A DNA stretch of 64,000 bases from JAVVRP01 sp036654655 (lineage in GTDB: Bacteria; Bacillota; Clostridia; Christensenellales; UBA1242). The stretch covers positions 62,001 to 126,000 of the forward strand of contig JAVVRP010000001.1 of NCBI GenBank assembly GCA_036654655.1, given 5' to 3'. The position numbers and the translations under genes were made by a program. The notes below the pieces were generated by a model that had not been told where the DNA came from, ran no database searches, and worked only from the letters and a program-made list of their open reading frames with translations. The stretch's first letter is position 1; every line of letters starts with the position of its first letter. Below are positions 16,804 to 25,634 of this stretch, one piece after another.

Positions 16804-16819
16804 TTATTAAAGGAGGGTT

Positions 16820-17296
16820 ATGCAAGGCAATATTGCAAGTAAGGTAAAGTTAAAGGTTGAACCCATTATAATAAGTTTAGGATATATGTTGCTAGAAGTT
16901 GAATACCTAAAAAAACTTGATGGAAATCATTTGGATATAACAATTTTTAAAGAAGGCGGAGTTTCCATTAATGATTGCGAACTTGTCCATAAGGCAATAG
17001 ACAAAGTTATTGATGAACTTAACCCAACAAACGATGTCCAATATTATTTAAGTGTTTGCTCTCCTGGAATTGACCGACAAATAAAAACAGAATGGGATTT
17101 TGTTCAAAACAAAAATAAAGATGTTGTTGTTAAACTTTTTGCAAAAGAAAGCAACAAAAAAGTTTATGAAGGAAAACTTATTGAATATAACAATAATATT
17201 GTGGAAATTCTAACTGAAACTGGAAATCTTAAATTTGATAAAACAAAAGTTGCAAGCATAACACCAAAATTTAAAATAAAAGGGAATGAACAATGA
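16820..17296 (+). CDS. rimP: Ribosome maturation factor RimP
   Basis: RimP (158 residues) helps mature the 30S subunit. The family signatures are visible: an N-terminal half with GYMLLEVEYLKK and SINDCELVHKAIDKVIDEL, the SVCSPGIDRQIKTEWDF motif, and a C-terminal SH3-like barrel (YEGKLIEYNNNIVEILTE). AAAGGAGGG lies just upstream of ATG 16820. It overlaps nusA by four bases (ATGA). The order rimP-nusA-rnpM-ylxQ-infB is the conserved Firmicutes operon. Confidence 0.94.
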   Translation: MQGNIASKVKLKVEPIIISLGYMLLEVEYLKKLDGNHLDITIFKEGGVSINDCELVHKAIDKVIDELNPTNDVQYYLSVCSPGIDRQIKTEWDFVQNKNKDVVVKLFAKESNKKVYEGKLIEYNNNIVEILTETGNLKFDKTKVASITPKFKIKGNEQ

Positions 17297-18438
17297 TAAA
17301 CAAAGATTTTTTTCAAGCATTAGATGAACTTGAACAGCAAAAAAAGATTAACAAAGAACAATTTATTGAAACGCTAGAAACAGCCTTGACTTCTGGCTAC
17401 AAAAAGATGTATGGAGAGGCAAAGCACGCACTTGTTAAGTTGTATCCCGAAAAAAACACAATTAAAATTTATTCATACAAAGAAGTTGTTGAAGAAGTTG
17501 AGGATGCCGACAAACAAATTTCACTTGAAGAAGCAAAGGAAATTAAAAAGTCATACAATATTGGAGATCATGTTGTAACCGAAGAAACAACCAAAGATTT
17601 TGGAAGAATTGCCGCGCAAACTGCCAAGCAAGTTGTTTTTCAAAAATTAAAAGAAATAGAAAAGGACATGGCAATGAGTGAACTTTCTGAAAAGGAAGAC
17701 GAACTTTTAACCACAGTAATTAAAAGAATTGAAAATGGAACAATTTATGTTCAAATTGCCGATTCTCACAGTGAAGGCGTTATGCTTCCAAATGACCAAA
17801 TTCCGGGCGAGCATTTTCGTACAGGAGAAAGAATTAAAGTTTATGTTAAAAAGATAAAAGATTCTTTTCGTGGTCCACAAATTCAAGTTTCCAGAAGTAA
17901 CATTGGTTTTGTTAGACGTTTGTTCGAGTTGGAAATTCCAGAAGTAGAAAGCGGTGACGTTATCATTAAAAATATTTCACGTGATGCAGGTAGCAGAAGT
18001 AAAGTTGCAGTTTATTCTGAAAAGCCAAATCTTGACCCAATAGGTGCTTGTTTGGGCAATCGGGGTGTTAGAATAAACACAATTATGAGCGAACTAAGCG
18101 GAGAAAAAATAGATTTAATTTTATATTCCGAAGATCCGCTAGAATTTATTGCAAGAGCGCTTTCCCCCGCAAAAGTTGTTTCCGTTGAAACAAATGACGC
18201 ACTTAAAGCAAGCAGAGTTATTGTTCCTGATGATAAACTTTCGTTAGCAATAGGAAAACTTGGGCAAAATGTTAAACTTGCAGCACGTTTAACCGGTTGG
18301 AAAATAGATGTAAAAAGTGAGAGCCAAGTAAGAATTAAAGAAGAAGACGTGCAAGCAGAACCTGCCGAAGTTGATTATGAAATCACAAATGTTACCGATG
18401 AAGATACATTTGCAGATTTTGAAGATATCAAAGAATGA
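17293..18438 (+). CDS. nusA: Transcription termination/antitermination factor NusA
   Basis: NusA (381 residues) binds RNA polymerase and nascent RNA to control pausing, termination and antitermination. The order is an N-terminal polymerase-binding domain (about 1-125), an S1 domain (about 133-200, beginning LLTTVIKRIENGTIYVQ), and two KH domains (about 205-345, with GACLGNRGVRINTI and LAIGKLGQNVKLAARLTGW). It lacks the extra C-terminal acidic repeats of proteobacteria, as normal for Firmicutes, and ends in an acidic tail. Translation is probably coupled to rimP through the ATGA overlap. Confidence 0.95.
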   Translation: MINKDFFQALDELEQQKKINKEQFIETLETALTSGYKKMYGEAKHALVKLYPEKNTIKIYSYKEVVEEVEDADKQISLEEAKEIKKSYNIGDHVVTEETTKDFGRIAAQTAKQVVFQKLKEIEKDMAMSELSEKEDELLTTVIKRIENGTIYVQIADSHSEGVMLPNDQIPGEHFRTGERIKVYVKKIKDSFRGPQIQVSRSNIGFVRRLFELEIPEVESGDVIIKNISRDAGSRSKVAVYSEKPNLDPIGACLGNRGVRINTIMSELSGEKIDLILYSEDPLEFIARALSPAKVVSVETNDALKASRVIVPDDKLSLAIGKLGQNVKLAARLTGWKIDVKSESQVRIKEEDVQAEPAEVDYEITNVTDEDTFADFEDIKE

Positions 18439-18453
18439 TAAATAAAGGAAAGA

Positions 18454-18708
18454 ATGGAAAAAGAAAAAAGAATGTGTGTTGTTTGTAAAACAATGAAGCA
18501 AAAAACGGAACTTGTTAGGCTGTGTAAAAAAGATTCAGAAATTGTTGTTCAGCCTAAAACTGATAAGTATGGCAAGGGCGTCTATTTTTGTAAAACTGAG
18601 CAATGCTTTTTAAATTTAGAAAAATCAAAAGCACTGAACAGAGCGTTTAAATGCGCAATATCACCAGAACAAATTAAAAAGTTGGGGGAGCAAATTGACA
18701 AAACTTGA
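18454..18708 (+). CDS. rnpM: RNase P modulator RnpM (YlxR)
   Basis: An 84-residue YlxR-family (DUF448) protein. The family marks are RMCVVCKTMKQKTELVRL near the start, DKYGKGVYFCKTEQCF in the middle and KALNRAFKC near the end. In Bacillus this protein binds the RNase P RNA and lowers its activity. AAAGGAAAG precedes ATG 18454. The gene overlaps ylxQ by 14 bases, inside the nusA-infB operon, as in most Firmicutes. Confidence 0.92.
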   Translation: MEKEKRMCVVCKTMKQKTELVRLCKKDSEIVVQPKTDKYGKGVYFCKTEQCFLNLEKSKALNRAFKCAISPEQIKKLGEQIDKT

Positions 18709-19012
18709 AGCCATAAAAGGCTATGTTGGGTTGGCAACAAAGGCCAGACAAGCAGTGTATGGGCTTGACAACTTAAACAAGCAAAAGTGCAAATTTTATT
18801 TGCTTTTCCGTAGCAATGACTCCGGAAGAAATTTAATAAAACAAACAAACTTGTATGTTGAGCGGACAAAGTGCGAAATGATTGAAATTGAAGATTACGA
18901 GATGATTGCAATAACAAATATGCCAAACTGTAAAGTGTTTGGAATAAAAGATAAAAAAATGGCAGAAGTTATTAAAAATACGTGGGGTGAACATGACACA
19001 AAATCAAACTGA
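18695..19012 (+). CDS. ylxQ: L7Ae-family ribosomal protein (YlxQ)
   Basis: A 105-residue member of the L7Ae/L30e fold, which binds kink-turn RNA. Visible family features are GYVGLATKARQAVYGLDNL near the N-terminus and the later KCKFYLLFRSNDSGRN strand. The start is TTG 18695 with GGGGGAG four bases upstream, within the end of rnpM. The end overlaps infB. Its exact RNA target in Firmicutes is not firmly known. The basic loop expected for RNA binding is present. Confidence 0.88.
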   Translation: MTKLEAIKGYVGLATKARQAVYGLDNLNKQKCKFYLLFRSNDSGRNLIKQTNLYVERTKCEMIEIEDYEMIAITNMPNCKVFGIKDKKMAEVIKNTWGEHDTKSN

Positions 19013-21755
19013 AAAAACAGGATTTGCTTCATTGAAACAAATTCATAAAATACAAACCAGCGGGGAGTTGCAAGAACTCCTCAGAGATATTCGTGCTTGT
19101 AAATCCGAGGTTGAAGAAATTCAGTCAAAAGTATATAATGCAAAACGTAATATAGAAAGAGAAAAACAAGTGGAAGCAAAAGAACCATATGAAGTTGTTT
19201 CAGAAAACATTTTTCATACTGATGAACCCGCTGTTGCAGAAAAACAAAAAACGCCTGTTATTGTGTCTCCAAATGTTAACCCAATAATTAATAATTTAAA
19301 CACAACGGAAAAATTACCTTTAAATGAAAGCAAGGATGTTTTATCCAATCTTACAAAACCAGTTGAAAAGGAAGTAAAGGCCGAAACACAACAAAATGAT
19401 GTAAAAATAAAACAACCATACAATAATACTTTAAATCAAAGAACATTTAATAATCGTCCGCCGTATGACCCAAACAGGCCACGAACATTTGATAATCGTC
19501 CGCCATACGACCCAAACAGGCCACGAACATTTGATAATCGTCCGCCATACGACCCAAATAGGCCACGAACATTTGATAATCGTCCGCCATACGACCCAAA
19601 CAGGCCAAGACCATTTGATAATCGTCCGCCGTATGACCCAAATAGGCCACGAACATTTGATAATCGTCCACCATATGACCCAAACAGGCCACGAACATTT
19701 GATAATCGTCCTCAGTTTGGATCTCAGGGTGCAACAGGCAATAATTTTGCAACAAGCAGAGGTAATTCATTTCGCAAATTTGCTCCAACTGAAAGCATCT
19801 CTGTGCTTGCCCAGCCAGAACGTTCCTATGGAAACAAAAACAAAACAAGCACACGTTCACTTGATGAAAAAAAACAACCAAGTAAAAGAGCAATTGCTAG
19901 ATTAAATTATTCTAATGGTGATTTTGAAGATGATGGCAGAACAAATCGTAGAAGATTTGCAAGACCAAGAAAAAAGGAAGAAGAAGTTTTTGTTTCAACA
20001 CCTATAACAAATGCAATTATGAGCAATGAAAACATTTCTGTAAAAGAATTAAGTGAAAAAGTAAGTAGACCAGCGGCACATATTCTTAAACAACTTATGA
20101 TTTTAGGGATTGTTTCAAACATAAACAGTGTAATAGATTTTGAAACTGCTGAACTTGTATGTAGCGAACTTGGTGTTACTCTTGAAAAAAAGTTTGAGCA
20201 AACTTTTGAGGAAAAACTTATTGAAGAGTCAAAAACTCCAACCGATGAAAATCAAAAATATCGTGCTCCTGTTGTTACAGTTATGGGACACGTGGACCAC
20301 GGCAAAACTTCAATTCTGGATTATATAAGAAAATCTAGTGTTGCAAGCGGAGAAGCAGGCGGAATAACGCAAAAAATTGGTGCATATCAAATTGAAACAA
20401 AGGGTGGCAAAATAACTTTTATTGACACCCCAGGGCATGCCGCTTTCACTGCAATGCGTGCAAGAGGTGCAAAAATTACAGATATTGCAATTCTTGTTGT
20501 TGCTGCCGATGATGGCATTATGCCTCAAACCATAGATGCAATAAATCATATTAAATCTGCTGGTGTTCCTATGATTGTTGCAGTTAACAAAATGGACAAA
20601 AAAGACGCAAATTTAAACAGAATAAAAGAGCAACTTGCAGCCAATGGCGTGATGCCGGAAGAATGGGGCGGAGATGCAATATTAGTTCCTGTTTCTGCCC
20701 TTACTGGTATGAATATGGACAAACTTGTTGAAACAATATTGCTTGTTGCAGATGTTCAAAATTTTACTGCAAATCCAGACAGTATGGCAGTTGGAACGGT
20801 TATTGAGGCCGAGTTGGATAAAAATCGTGGCCCTGTTGCATCAGTTTTAATTCAATCTGGAACGCTTAGAGTTGGCGATAACATTGTGTCAGGAATAACT
20901 TATGGTAAAATTAAAGCAATGTTTGATGAAAATGGCAAAAGTGTTAAAGAGGCAGGCCCATCTACCCCAGTTGCAGTTTTAGGTCTTGGCGAAGTTCCAT
21001 TTTCTGGTGATATTGTTTATGCAGTTGCCGAAAAACTTTCCAAACAGGTTATAGAAGAGCGTGTTTCAAAAATTAAGCAAGAACGTTCCAAGACCACTTC
21101 TGGTGTTACAGCCGATGAGTTTATGAACAAGGTTAATGAAGGTAAACTTAAAGCGCTTAACATTATGATAAAGGCAGACGTTCAAGGCTCTGTTGAGGCT
21201 CTTAGGGAAACACTTGTTGCAATTGAAAACAAAGAGGTCAAAGTCGTTTGTGTGCACAGTGGAGTTGGGCAGGTTTCTGAATCAGACTTACTTTTGGCGC
21301 AAGCATCAAATGCATTTGTTATAAGTTTTAATCAAAAAATTACAGCAAAAATTAAAAATATTGCAGAACAATTTAAAGTTAAAATTCAAGAATACAAAGT
21401 TATATATGATGTTGTTGATAAAATAACAGAAATTATTAAAAGCATGATGACAATTAAATATGAAGAAGTTGTTGTTGGGCATGCAGAAATCAGAATGTTG
21501 TTTAAACTTTCTTCGGCTGGTTTAGTTGCAGGAAGTTATGTAACAGACGGAAAAATGATAAGAAAGGGAAATGCAAGAATTATGCGTGATGGCAAAGAAA
21601 TTTGCTTAACAACAATAGAAGCATTAAAAATTATAAAAGATGACAAATCCGAAGTTGCGGCAGGTTTTGAGTGTGGAATAAAACTTTCAAACACTGCGGA
21701 TGTTAAGGAAGGGGATATTATAGAATGTTTCCAAAAAATTGAAGTTAAAAGATAA
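18993..21755 (+). CDS. infB: Translation initiation factor IF-2
   Basis: IF-2 (920 residues) is the GTPase that brings initiator tRNA to the 30S and joins the subunits. The G domain begins VVTVMGHVDHGKTSILDYI, continues with DTPGHAAFTAMRARG and VAVNKMDK, and is followed by domains II, III (KADVQGSVEAL) and C2. The N-terminal part is long and holds six full copies plus a partial one of a 14-residue repeat (19443-19721), then a basic linker and an IF2-N domain (about ISVKELSEKVSRPAAHILKQ). I chose ATG 18993 because GGGG lies five bases upstream; GTG 18987 is an alternative. It ends at a terminator. Confidence 0.95.
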   Translation: MTQNQTEKTGFASLKQIHKIQTSGELQELLRDIRACKSEVEEIQSKVYNAKRNIEREKQVEAKEPYEVVSENIFHTDEPAVAEKQKTPVIVSPNVNPIINNLNTTEKLPLNESKDVLSNLTKPVEKEVKAETQQNDVKIKQPYNNTLNQRTFNNRPPYDPNRPRTFDNRPPYDPNRPRTFDNRPPYDPNRPRTFDNRPPYDPNRPRPFDNRPPYDPNRPRTFDNRPPYDPNRPRTFDNRPQFGSQGATGNNFATSRGNSFRKFAPTESISVLAQPERSYGNKNKTSTRSLDEKKQPSKRAIARLNYSNGDFEDDGRTNRRRFARPRKKEEEVFVSTPITNAIMSNENISVKELSEKVSRPAAHILKQLMILGIVSNINSVIDFETAELVCSELGVTLEKKFEQTFEEKLIEESKTPTDENQKYRAPVVTVMGHVDHGKTSILDYIRKSSVASGEAGGITQKIGAYQIETKGGKITFIDTPGHAAFTAMRARGAKITDIAILVVAADDGIMPQTIDAINHIKSAGVPMIVAVNKMDKKDANLNRIKEQLAANGVMPEEWGGDAILVPVSALTGMNMDKLVETILLVADVQNFTANPDSMAVGTVIEAELDKNRGPVASVLIQSGTLRVGDNIVSGITYGKIKAMFDENGKSVKEAGPSTPVAVLGLGEVPFSGDIVYAVAEKLSKQVIEERVSKIKQERSKTTSGVTADEFMNKVNEGKLKALNIMIKADVQGSVEALRETLVAIENKEVKVVCVHSGVGQVSESDLLLAQASNAFVISFNQKITAKIKNIAEQFKVKIQEYKVIYDVVDKITEIIKSMMTIKYEEVVVGHAEIRMLFKLSSAGLVAGSYVTDGKMIRKGNARIMRDGKEICLTTIEALKIIKDDKSEVAAGFECGIKLSNTADVKEGDIIECFQKIEVKR
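19443..19721 (+). repeat. 42-bp tandem repeat in the IF-2 N-terminal region
   Basis: Six full 42-bp units from 19443 to 19694 and a partial seventh to about 19721. Each unit encodes TFDNRPPYDPNRPR (first unit TFNN, fifth PFDN). The units differ at only a few silent or single-residue positions, so expansion is recent. Confidence 0.9.
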
Positions 21756-21774
21756 AGTTATGTTTTGTTTTAAC

Positions 21775-21806
21775 AAAGATGGGCTAAAACAGTTCATCTT
21801 TTTTAA
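21775..21806 (+). terminator. Rho-independent terminator after infB
   Basis: AAAGATGGGCT (21775-21785) pairs with AGTTCATCTTT (21791-21801) around AAAAC, then a T-run. Confidence 0.85.
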
Positions 21807-21820
21807 TTATTAAATAATGT

Positions 21821-21849
21821 TTGAATTTTAGCGTATGTTGTTGTATAAT
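21821..21849 (+). promoter_or_regulatory. rbfA promoter
   Basis: TTGAAT (21821-21826), 17 bases, TATAAT (21844-21849), 45 bases before rbfA. Confidence 0.65.
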
Positions 21850-21894
21850 CTTACAAAGCAAACAAATAAGAATTTAAAATAAAAAGAGGGAATT

Positions 21895-22281
21895 ATGTCG
21901 CAAAAAAGAATGGAACGAGCAAATTCAAAAATCGCAAACACAATTTTTGAAATTTTAAGAGATATAAGGGATCCCAGAATTTCCGAAAGTTTTATAACAG
22001 TGTGCAGTGTTAAAGCAAGCCCAGATTTTAGGCATGCAATCGTTTTTGTGAGCATAATGGAAAATGGGGAAGAAATTGTATCTTTACTTCAAAAAAGTGC
22101 AGGATTTATTAAAAAAGAATTGGTGCAAAGGCTAGATATGCCTCACGTTCCAGACTTAAAATTTATTTTAGACAAGGGCACAGTTCACAGCGAAAAAATA
22201 AATCAAATTTTAGAAACATTGGTTATTCCAAAATTACAAGAAGATATCACAAAAGAGATGAATAAAAATGAAACTGAATGA
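21895..22281 (+). CDS. rbfA: 30S ribosome-binding factor RbfA
   Basis: RbfA (128 residues) binds the immature 30S subunit and helps form the 5' helix of 16S rRNA. The KH-like core is visible as MERANSKIANTIFEIL, DPRISESFITVCSVKASPDF and LVQRLDMPHVPDLKFILD. GAGGG lies close before ATG 21895. Although rbfA is usually joined to infB, here a terminator and a new promoter separate them. The gene overlaps nrnA by 14 bases. Confidence 0.94.
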   Translation: MSQKRMERANSKIANTIFEILRDIRDPRISESFITVCSVKASPDFRHAIVFVSIMENGEEIVSLLQKSAGFIKKELVQRLDMPHVPDLKFILDKGTVHSEKINQILETLVIPKLQEDITKEMNKNETE

Positions 22282-23260
22282 AAAAAAATTAATTCAAATA
22301 GCAGAAAAAATTAACTATGCAAAAACATTTGCAATTTTTATTCATACATCTCCCGATGCAGATGCGTTGGGTTCGGCTAGTTCACTTGCAATGTTTTTGA
22401 CAAAATTAGGCAAAACTGCTCACTGTTTTTGTGAAACCCCAGACCAAAATTTAGCATTTATGTGCAAGGATATTTTTTATTCAAATGAATTGCCGTTAAA
22501 AACATACGATATGTCAATTGCTCTTGATTGTAGCGCAAGTGACAGGTTATCAATTTTTTTAAGTTGGTTTAAAAGTCAAAAAAATTTAATTTGCATTGAC
22601 CATCATGCAAAACATACGGCATTTGCTAATTTGGAATATGTAGAAAGTGAGGCATCCTCCACTTGTGAAATAATTTTAAAGTTAATGAGCATTTTAAAAG
22701 GTGAAATATCTTCCAAAATGGCAACAATGCTTTACTGTGGCCTTTCCGCAGATACAATGAGTTTTAAAACAACAAATGTAAGTTTGCAAACTTTTAAAAC
22801 TGCCACCAAACTTGTTGAACTTGGTGCGGATGTGAGAATTGCAAATGATAAATTATGGAACAATTTAAGCAATAAAGAGTTTGAACAATTAAAATACGTT
22901 TTAAATAATTTTAAACAAAAAGGAAATGTTGCATATTCGGTTATTGATAAAAAATTTTACAAAAAATATAATTTGCAAAGTTTAACAACTAACGTTAGCA
23001 TTTCAATGCTTATGCAAAAAGAAGATGTAAACATTGCTTTTATAATAAGGGAAGAACAACGCGGAAGTTTTTATTTGTCCATGCGTAGCAGAATTGGTTT
23101 TGATTGCATAAAAGTTGTTGAGGCATTTGGAGGAGGCGGGCATAAACAAGCATGTGGCTGTCAGTTTATTTCAACAAAAAAAAATAAGTTAAACATTCAA
23201 AAAATTGTAAATTTGGTGCTTAATCAAATAGAAAAAATTAAAAATATGCAAGGTTTATAA
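22268..23260 (+). CDS. nrnA: DHH/DHHA1 phosphoesterase (NrnA-like oligoribonuclease/pAp phosphatase)
   Basis: NrnA-type protein (330 residues) that degrades short RNA oligomers, and in some species 3'-phosphoadenosine 5'-phosphate or cyclic dinucleotide products. The DHH domain shows FIHTSPDADALGSASSL (metal ligands), the DCSASDRL motif and CIDHHAKHTAFANLEYVE. The C-terminal DHHA1 domain ends in GGGGHKQACGCQF. The start ATG 22268 lies inside the end of rbfA. The order rbfA-nrnA-truB is the Firmicutes norm. Confidence 0.9.
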   Translation: MKLNEKKLIQIAEKINYAKTFAIFIHTSPDADALGSASSLAMFLTKLGKTAHCFCETPDQNLAFMCKDIFYSNELPLKTYDMSIALDCSASDRLSIFLSWFKSQKNLICIDHHAKHTAFANLEYVESEASSTCEIILKLMSILKGEISSKMATMLYCGLSADTMSFKTTNVSLQTFKTATKLVELGADVRIANDKLWNNLSNKEFEQLKYVLNNFKQKGNVAYSVIDKKFYKKYNLQSLTTNVSISMLMQKEDVNIAFIIREEQRGSFYLSMRSRIGFDCIKVVEAFGGGGHKQACGCQFISTKKNKLNIQKIVNLVLNQIEKIKNMQGL

Positions 23261-23272
23261 AAGGAAGTTTTA

Positions 23273-23971
23273 ATGGAAAAACAAAATATAGACGGAATAT
23301 TTGTGTTAAACAAACCTGCGGGAATATCTTCTAACTCTGCGGTCAACAAAGTTAAGTACATGTTAAACGCAAAAAAAGCAGGGCATTATGGAACTCTTGA
23401 TCCGCTTGGAATGGGAGTTTTGCCCGTTGCACTAGGCAAGGCAACAAAATTGTTTGATTTGTTTTTAAAAAAAACAAAAGAATATAAAACAGTGTATAAA
23501 TTTGGAGAAGAAACAACAACATTAGACACAGAAGGCGAAGTAACAAACAAAAACGATGTTATTGTAACAAAAAAAATGATAGAAGATATTTTGCCAAAGT
23601 TTGTTGGCAAAATAGAGCAAATTCCACCTGCATTTTCCGCAAAAAAAATTGGCGGGCACAAGGCATATGAACTTGCAAGAAAAGGAATTAAAGTTCAACT
23701 CCCACCAAAATTAATAGAAATTTTTTCAATTAAGTTAATATCACAAATTGCAGAAAACGTTTTTGAATTAATTATTAATTGTTCATCGGGTACGTATATT
23801 CGTTCGTTAGCAAGAGATATTGCTTATGCTATTGGCACATATGGTACTATGCAAAGCATTGTTCGTACAAGATGTGGTGTGCTATGTTTAAAAGATGCAT
23901 ATACGTTCGAAGATATAGAAAACGGAACATATAAAATTATTTCATATGAGCAGGCAGAAAAACTGCTATAA
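23273..23971 (+). CDS. truB: tRNA pseudouridine-55 synthase TruB, short form
   Basis: TruB (232 residues) makes pseudouridine 55 in the T-loop of tRNAs. The N-terminal half has GIFVLNKPAGISSNSAVNKV and the catalytic motif GHYGTLDPLGMGVLPV with the essential Asp. The later RSLARDIAYAIGTYG region is also present. It is shorter than usual (about 300 in Bacillus) and stops soon after the catalytic domain, so the C-terminal PUA-type RNA-binding part is absent or very reduced. AAGGAAG precedes ATG 23273. The next gene is not ribF, as commonly seen. Confidence 0.92.
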   Translation: MEKQNIDGIFVLNKPAGISSNSAVNKVKYMLNAKKAGHYGTLDPLGMGVLPVALGKATKLFDLFLKKTKEYKTVYKFGEETTTLDTEGEVTNKNDVIVTKKMIEDILPKFVGKIEQIPPAFSAKKIGGHKAYELARKGIKVQLPPKLIEIFSIKLISQIAENVFELIINCSSGTYIRSLARDIAYAIGTYGTMQSIVRTRCGVLCLKDAYTFEDIENGTYKIISYEQAEKLL

Positions 23972-24008
23972 AATTTGTTTTTATATGTTTTAAATCATGG
24001 AGGACAAA

Positions 24009-24881
24009 ATGGCAGAAATAAAATTTGGGCCATCTGGGAAAGGCGAAATATTTTATAAAGAAGGCTTTTTACATACAACTGATATGCCAATATTTTTAAA
24101 AAATCATGGGTTAGATTGTTTTGAATATTCTTTTGGAAGAGGATATACAATGTCTGCGCAGACTGCGAAAGAAATTGGTGATGCGTGCAAACAAAAGCAA
24201 ATTTTAATTAGTGCACATGCGCCATATTACATAAATTTTGCACAGGAAAACGAACAAAGCGTTGAAAAATCTTTTAAATATGTATTGGACGGGCTTAAAA
24301 TGTTGGAATATTTTGGTGGACAACGCTTGGTTGTTCATCCAGCATCTTGTGGAAAAATGAAAAGAGAATTTGCTTTTGAATTAACAAAAAAACGATTTGC
24401 AGATTTGGCAGAAAGAGTAAAAAATTTTCCATACATAAAGGATAAATTTATTTGCCCAGAAACAATGGGTAAAACCTTGCAGATTGGCACATACAAGGAA
24501 GTTGTTGATATATGTTCTCTAAGTGATAAATTTTTGCCATGTTTTGATTTTGGGCACATAAATTCAGTTACATTTGGCGGGCTGAAAATAGCCGATGATT
24601 ATAACAAGATTTTTGATTATTGTAATGAAAAACTCGGTGAATTTCGCACAAAAAATTGCCATATTCATTTTTCCAAAATTGAATTTGGTGCCAAAGGTGA
24701 ATTAAGGCATCTTGACTTTTCTAGCACACAATTTGGGCCAGATTTTTCTGTTTTGGCTGATGTTATTGTAAAGCGAGATTTAACGCCATATGTTATATGT
24801 GAGAGCAAAGATTTTATGGTTGAAGATGCCATAACCATGAAAAAAATGTATGAAAATGCTTTAAAGTTAAACAAAATTTAA
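24009..24881 (+). CDS. Endonuclease IV-like TIM-barrel protein
   Basis: A 290-residue AP endonuclease family 2 (Nfo-like) protein with a TIM-barrel fold. Endonuclease IV uses three zinc ions to cut DNA at abasic sites. Family-like stretches are GPSGKG near the start, ISAHAPYYINFA, LVVHPASCGKM, CPETMGK, CFDFGHIN and NCHIHFSKIEFG, which contain most of the His/Glu/Asp zinc ligands. The start ATG 24009 is preferred because GGAGG (23999-24003) lies five bases upstream; an ATG at 23997 overlaps that site. It may alternatively act as a sugar isomerase-like barrel, but the zinc ligand pattern favours DNA repair. Confidence 0.75.
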   Translation: MAEIKFGPSGKGEIFYKEGFLHTTDMPIFLKNHGLDCFEYSFGRGYTMSAQTAKEIGDACKQKQILISAHAPYYINFAQENEQSVEKSFKYVLDGLKMLEYFGGQRLVVHPASCGKMKREFAFELTKKRFADLAERVKNFPYIKDKFICPETMGKTLQIGTYKEVVDICSLSDKFLPCFDFGHINSVTFGGLKIADDYNKIFDYCNEKLGEFRTKNCHIHFSKIEFGAKGELRHLDFSSTQFGPDFSVLADVIVKRDLTPYVICESKDFMVEDAITMKKMYENALKLNKI

Positions 24882-24891
24882 AAAAATCTAC

Positions 24892-24920
24892 TGGACAAAC
24901 ATAAATAAATGTGGTACCTT
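24892..24920 (+). promoter_or_regulatory. Candidate efp promoter
   Basis: TGGACA (24892-24897), 17 bases, TACCTT (24915-24920). The match is moderate. Confidence 0.35.
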
Positions 24921-24944
24921 ATTAGGGTAAAAATAGGAGAAAAT

Positions 24945-25505
24945 ATGATTTCAGCTGGTGATTTTCGCAAAGGCGTAACATTTGAGATGGATGGTGGAGT
25001 TTGGACAGTAACAGAGTTTTTACATGTAAAGCCCGGAAAAGGCTCTCCGTTTGTCCGCACAAAACTTAAAAATATAATGACTGGACAAGGGCTTGAACGT
25101 ACATTCAACCCAACAGATAAATTTCAGGTTGCAGTTATTGAGAAAAAAGAAATGCAATATTTATATAATGATGGTGAACTTTATTATTTTATGGACAATG
25201 AAACTTATGAGCAAATTCCTCTTAACAAAAATCAAGTTGAAGATGCATTAAATTTTATGGTTGAAAACATGGTTGCAACAATTCAATTTTTTAAAGGGAG
25301 CGCATTTTCAGTTGTGCCTCCACTTTTTGTTGAACTTTTAATAACAGACACAGAACCGGGGATGCAAGGTGACACGTCAAAGGCAGGATACAAGCCTGCA
25401 ATACTTGAAACTGGATATAAAATCAATGTGCCTTTATTTGTTAACAGCGGTGAAAAAATTAAAGTTGACACCCGTGATGGTTCTTATTTAGAGCGAGTTA
25501 AATAA
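24945..25505 (+). CDS. efp: Elongation factor P
   Basis: EF-P (186 residues) relieves ribosomes stalled at polyproline stretches. The N-terminal KOW-like domain carries the loop HVKPGKGSPFVRTKLKN, whose lysine is the position modified in many species. Domains II and III follow, ending with the signature GYKINVPLFVNSGEKIKVDTR. The start ATG 24945 is set by GGAG five bases upstream and by normal length. IF-2's repeat and the Cys/Pro linker at 3348 contain Pro-Pro stretches that would need EF-P. It sits just before spoIIIAA, as in Bacillus. Confidence 0.95.
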   Translation: MISAGDFRKGVTFEMDGGVWTVTEFLHVKPGKGSPFVRTKLKNIMTGQGLERTFNPTDKFQVAVIEKKEMQYLYNDGELYYFMDNETYEQIPLNKNQVEDALNFMVENMVATIQFFKGSAFSVVPPLFVELLITDTEPGMQGDTSKAGYKPAILETGYKINVPLFVNSGEKIKVDTRDGSYLERVK

Positions 25506-25545
25506 TTTATTTTTTAAAAACAATAAGTTTTAATTAACTTTTTTT

Positions 25546-25576
25546 GTCAAAAGACAAGTCTTTTGGCATTTTTTTT
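25546..25576 (+). terminator. Rho-independent terminator after efp
   Basis: CAAAAGAC (25548-25555) pairs with GTCTTTTG (25558-25565), tip unpaired, then eight T. Confidence 0.75.
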
Positions 25577-25634
25577 GCGCAAAATAATTTTACAAAAAAT
25601 TTATAGCATAGTGTATTGCAAAGGAGCAATTATC

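Noticed and set aside
15143..16819. PolC truncation as a simple frameshift
   Set aside because: No PHP or polymerase sequence appears in any frame before rimP at 16820, and the PHP-N part expected before the exonuclease is also missing.
19443..19721. CRISPR-like direct repeats
   Set aside because: Units are contiguous, without variable spacers, and are in frame inside infB.
19447..19905. Long open frames on both strands over the IF-2 repeats
   Set aside because: They are by-products of the 42-bp period; the infB frame has clear domains on both sides.
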